Source of the DNA: Agrobacterium tumefaciens
GTDB lineage: Bacteria; Pseudomonadota; Alphaproteobacteria; Rhizobiales; Rhizobiaceae
Direction of reading: 5' to 3'
Length of the DNA stretch: 64,000 nt
Assembly: GCA_025559845.1 (NCBI GenBank)
Contig: CP048470.1
Location: forward strand, 1,783,001-1,847,000
Position 1 is the first letter of the stretch; the number at the start of each line of letters is the position of its first letter. The notes below the pieces were generated by a model. The model was not told the DNA's origin and made no database searches. It worked only from the letters and a program-made list of their open reading frames with translations. Made by a program: the position numbers and the translations under genes. This document shows positions 61,358-64,000 of the stretch, piece by piece.

Positions 61358-62341
61358 ATGCTGCAGGTTGGAATTATCGGTGCCGGTCACTTCGGCGCAG
61401 AACATGCGCGTGCCTTGAAACACCTGTCCGGTGTCCGGCTGGTCGCGTCTTGCCGTAATGATCCTGAGGGACTTGCTGCATTTACGGCAGAGTTTGGCGG
61501 CACGGCCTATCTCGACTGGCGCGATCTGCTGGCCGATCCGGATGTCGATGCGGTTGTCATTTCGTTGCCGCATCATCTTCATGCCGAGGTCGCGATTGCG
61601 GCAGCAGATGCGGGCAAGCATCTCATGGTGGAAAAGCCGTTGGCCCCGAATGTGGTCGATTGTGTCAGGATCATCGAGGCGGCCGACAGGGCCGGGGTTA
61701 TATTGATGCCCGGTCACACGATGCGGTTCACCTTGCCGTTCTTGACTGCGAAACGCGCAATGGAAGAAAATGGCCTGGGTGCAATGCGATTTGGCCACAG
61801 CCGCATGATCAAGTTCTGGATGGAGGAAAACCGCCGGCAATGGCATCTTTCACCAGAAATGGGTGGTGGTATGCTGTTTACGGCGGGAATTCATGCGCTC
61901 GACAGATTGTTGGCTTTTGCGCCAACCCCTGCCACTCAAGTCAACGCGATCTCGACCACCGCCTTTCACAAGCAAGGGGCTGATGATGCGGCACTCCTAC
62001 TGCTCAATTTCGGCGGAGCGGCTGCCGGACAGTTGACGAGCATCGGCTTCAGCAATGGTGCCTTCATTTCCGGGGACGAACTGATCTGTGAAAACGGCGT
62101 GATTGTCGTCGACTTCTTCAAGGGTGTTTCGGTTGGACAAGGCAATAAATGGCGCATGCTGGAAAACGCTCTGGAAGAAAATGGCGGCGCCAGAGCTCTG
62201 GTTCGTCAATGGGAAGATTTTTTGGGCGCTGTGAAAGATAGAAAGATGCTGTCAGTTACCGGACAGGATGGCCTGCATGTTGTTGCCTGCATAGAGGCCG
62301 CTTTCGTCGCGTCGAGAGAACGAAGGGAAGTCGTGATTTAG
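61358..62341 (+). CDS. Gfo/Idh/MocA oxidoreductase, second copy (NanX/YjhC candidate)
   Basis: 327 residues; the ATG is at 61358, one base after the previous stop. Rossmann motif VGIIGAGHFGAEHARAL, EKP motif in LMVEKPLAPN, MPGHTMRF and GGGMLFTAGIHALDRLLAF. The start (GxGxFGAEhAR) and the GH-x-M-x-F and GG...H-LD elements recall E. coli YjhC, so of the pair this is the better NanX candidate. The last two genes differ enough to have separate roles or form a heteromer. Exact substrate unproven. Confidence 0.8.
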   Translation: MLQVGIIGAGHFGAEHARALKHLSGVRLVASCRNDPEGLAAFTAEFGGTAYLDWRDLLADPDVDAVVISLPHHLHAEVAIAAADAGKHLMVEKPLAPNVVDCVRIIEAADRAGVILMPGHTMRFTLPFLTAKRAMEENGLGAMRFGHSRMIKFWMEENRRQWHLSPEMGGGMLFTAGIHALDRLLAFAPTPATQVNAISTTAFHKQGADDAALLLLNFGGAAAGQLTSIGFSNGAFISGDELICENGVIVVDFFKGVSVGQGNKWRMLENALEENGGARALVRQWEDFLGAVKDRKMLSVTGQDGLHVVACIEAAFVASRERREVVI

Positions 62342-62371
62342 TTCAGGCTTTCTGTCGGTGCCGTGTCGATA

Positions 62372-62414
62372 AATGAGAAGGGTCGATCCCTTGCGAGGAC
62401 CGGCCCTTCTCATT
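62372..62414. terminator. Bidirectional terminator-like hairpin
   Basis: AATGAGAAGGG (62372-62382) pairs with CCCTTCTCATT (62404-62414), an 11-bp perfect stem with a 21-base loop, between two convergent genes. Confidence 0.65.
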
Positions 62415-62433
62415 CTATCCGGCAGACGTGCTC

Positions 62434-63477
62434 TCAGACAGCGCCGCGGGTCTCGACGTAGAGTGCATAGACCGAGTGGCTGCTCGCCATGTAAAGACGG
62501 TTCTTCTTTGCACCGCCAAAGACGAGGTTCGGGCAACGTTCCGGCAGCTTGATGAAGCCGATCGCCTTACCTTCAGGGTTGAATACCTTGACGCCATCAA
62601 GGTCTTCCGGCTTTGCATCGGGCGCACCATTGGTTCCCCAGCCGCACCAGATGTTGCCATCGATATCGACCTTGATGCCATCAAGGCCGCCATTGTCATC
62701 AGCCGTAACCAGAGCCGTCTTGTTTGACAGTTCCACGCCATCCTTGCTCACGTCATAAGACCATATGATGCGATGCGGAGCTGCACGGCCTTCGACGATG
62801 TAGAGCTTCTTTTCGTCGGGCGAAAACGCCAGGCCGTTGGGGCCTTTCAACTGATCGGTGACGAGATCCAGTTTGCCTTCCGGCGAAATGCGATAAACGG
62901 AATGTGGCAGCTCCGGCGTCGCCTTTTCGCCTTCCCATTCGCCACCGATGCCAAAGGGTGGATCGGTGAACCAAAGCGAACCGTCCGATTTGCAAATGAT
63001 GTCATTCGGTGAATTCAGCTTCTTGCCGTTGAAGTTGTCGGCCAGCACAGTGATGGAACCATCGTATTCCGTGCGCGTCACGCGACGTGTCAGATGCTCG
63101 CAGGACACGAGGCGACCCTGCTTGTCGCGGGTATGACCATTGGTGTAGTTGGCGTTATCGCGGAACACGCTCCAGGTCTCGTTGGCCTCATCATATTTCA
63201 TGATGCGGTTGTTGGGGATGTCGCTGACGAGCAGATAGCGACCATCGCCGAACCAGACCGGTCCTTCCAGCCAGCGTGCGCCTGTTGCAACTTGCTCCAG
63301 GGTGCTGGAGCTGATGCGGTATTTTGCAAAGCTCGGATCAAGGATCTGGACCGCAGGGTCCGGGTAACGTGCGTTCGGTTGGAACGGCATCGCCTGTGCA
63401 GAGGCAAGCTTTGTTGTAACGCCTGTTGCCACGGCGGCAGCAGACAGCGCGAAAATATTGCGGCGTGTAAAATCCAC
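62434..63477 (-). CDS. Tat-exported SMP-30/gluconolactonase-like protein
   Basis: 347 residues. The N-terminus (TRRNIFALSAAAVATG, cleavage near ASA-QAM) is a twin-arginine signal. The mature part is a six-bladed propeller of the SMP-30/gluconolactonase/LRE type: RWLEGPVWF with metal-binding Glu, LNSPNDII with Asn-Asp, GPNGLAFSPDEKKLYI, GGLDGIKVDIDGNIW with Asp. It probably hydrolyses a sugar lactone in the periplasm, using a divalent metal. Convergent with the sialic-acid arm, so regulation is probably independent. Confidence 0.83.
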   Translation of the reverse strand: MDFTRRNIFALSAAAVATGVTTKLASAQAMPFQPNARYPDPAVQILDPSFAKYRISSSTLEQVATGARWLEGPVWFGDGRYLLVSDIPNNRIMKYDEANETWSVFRDNANYTNGHTRDKQGRLVSCEHLTRRVTRTEYDGSITVLADNFNGKKLNSPNDIICKSDGSLWFTDPPFGIGGEWEGEKATPELPHSVYRISPEGKLDLVTDQLKGPNGLAFSPDEKKLYIVEGRAAPHRIIWSYDVSKDGVELSNKTALVTADDNGGLDGIKVDIDGNIWCGWGTNGAPDAKPEDLDGVKVFNPEGKAIGFIKLPERCPNLVFGGAKKNRLYMASSHSVYALYVETRGAV

Positions 63478-63869
63478 GGAAAAGTGCCCTTCAAGATGAT
63501 TTTGATGTCATATCAATCTGCCCGCATAGGGGGAGCCTAGAGCATGGCCCGGGCGGGAATTAACGGCAGTCCATTGTGCGCCGCAACATGACGTGGGCGT
63601 TGACCTCTAGCCATAGTTAAGCAGTTCGGAACGTTGCATTACAAGATTTTGTAAGAGGTTGATATTTTTCGAAAAGGCCATGTTGCATCGCAATAAAAGT
63701 AAGATTTTCTTATCACAATTCTCCTAGCGTTCGAGCCAGGACATATCGATCGATCCCGGTCCCTCGCGCGCATGATGTGCGCCGCCTGCTGCGGCGGTTC
63801 CTGCATTCCTTTCCCGCCTGACGTGTTGCAAAGCGTGCCGTCTCTTCAGCGCCGCTCTGAGGTTTTTCG
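63478..63869. other. Intergenic region upstream of the chemoreceptor gene
   Basis: 392 bases between the divergent SMP-30-like and chemoreceptor-like genes. It is AT-rich around 63640-63720, where promoters are likely. I see no gene, RNA or clear repeat in it. Confidence 0.45.
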
Positions 63870-64000
63870 ATGCTGCAAAATTTAAAGATCAAGACCAAGT
63901 TTCTGATGACAATCGCCATTCTCGGCGTGATTTCGCTTGCTGGGCTGCTGTATGTTACGCACAGTTTCAGTGCTGCAAATCAGGCATATGGCAACTTCCT
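63870..64000 (+). CDS. Probable methyl-accepting chemotaxis protein, N-terminal fragment
   Basis: Forty-three codons before the window ends. The ATG at 63870 has GAGG about seven bases upstream. It encodes a basic cytoplasmic start (LQNLKIKTKFL) and a membrane helix (MTIAILGVISLAGLLYV), then a periplasmic start (THSFSAANQAYGNF). This is typical of rhizobial chemoreceptors, but histidine kinases and diguanylate cyclases can begin alike, so the assignment is tentative. Confidence 0.55.
   Translation, partial: MLQNLKIKTKFLMTIAILGVISLAGLLYVTHSFSAANQAYGNF

Overview
The window looks like a chromosomal segment of an alphaproteobacterium of the Rhizobiaceae, close to Agrobacterium/Rhizobium. The reasons are rhizobial-style ABC uptake operons, a small-RNA gene whose loops all carry the anti-Shine-Dalgarno motif CCTCCTCCC (as in the rhizobial alpha-r14/NfeR1 RNAs), an alphaproteobacterial LexA-type box before a DinB gene, and moderately GC-rich coding. 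No rRNA, tRNA, insertion sequence, prophage or CRISPR array was seen. Strain and replicon cannot be fixed from the sequence alone.

Layout. 1-2554 (minus): an OpuB/YehWXYZ-type quaternary-amine ABC importer (ATPase, two permeases, first codons of the binding protein). 3042-3575 (minus): a secreted lipocalin. 3972-9670 (plus): a ugpB-A-E-Q-C operon for glycerol-3-phosphate/glycerophosphodiester uptake, ending in an RpiR-type regulator. 9689-32980 (minus): one 23.3-kb gene for a 7763-residue surface or secreted protein made of several dozen cadherin/VCBS/Ig-like repeats behind a DUF4347 domain. 33390-39160 (plus, divergent): a four-gene export operon (TolC-like lipoprotein, two HlyD-type adaptors, and an M50 metalloprotease/adaptor fusion). 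39189-42419: LysR regulator, SDR oxidoreductase, NTF2-like protein and DEDDh exonuclease. 42526-42680: a four-hairpin sRNA locus. 42688-43782: DNA polymerase IV. 43987-48207: a small catabolic operon (MFS transporter, GAF protein, amidohydrolase) with a divergent RpiR regulator. 48222-62341: a sialic-acid locus. 62434-63477: a Tat-exported SMP-30-like protein. 63870-64000: start of a probable chemotaxis receptor.

The most interesting part is 9689-39160. The giant protein has no classical signal peptide and no recognisable RTX C-terminus. It has a basic N-terminus followed by an LEQRIAFDAAG motif of the LEPR type found on large DUF4347 proteins. The divergent operon supplies an outer-membrane channel and periplasmic adaptors but no ABC ATPase. 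Where a type I system would have its ABC exporter there is a membrane protein joining a PqqD-like N-terminal region, a site-2-protease core (HELGH plus NPFMRFDG) and a HlyD-like arm. I infer an ABC-independent, protease-coupled export system whose substrate is the giant protein.

The sialic-acid locus forms a coherent pathway. A FadR-type regulator and SatABCD-type importer (with the permease-ATPase fusion SatC) are followed by NanA, NanE, NanK, NagB and NagA on one strand. A divergent arm carries a Kelch mutarotase (NanM) and two Gfo/Idh/MocA oxidoreductases that could convert 2,7-anhydro- or dehydro-sialic acids to Neu5Ac. The end products would be fructose-6-phosphate, ammonia and acetate.
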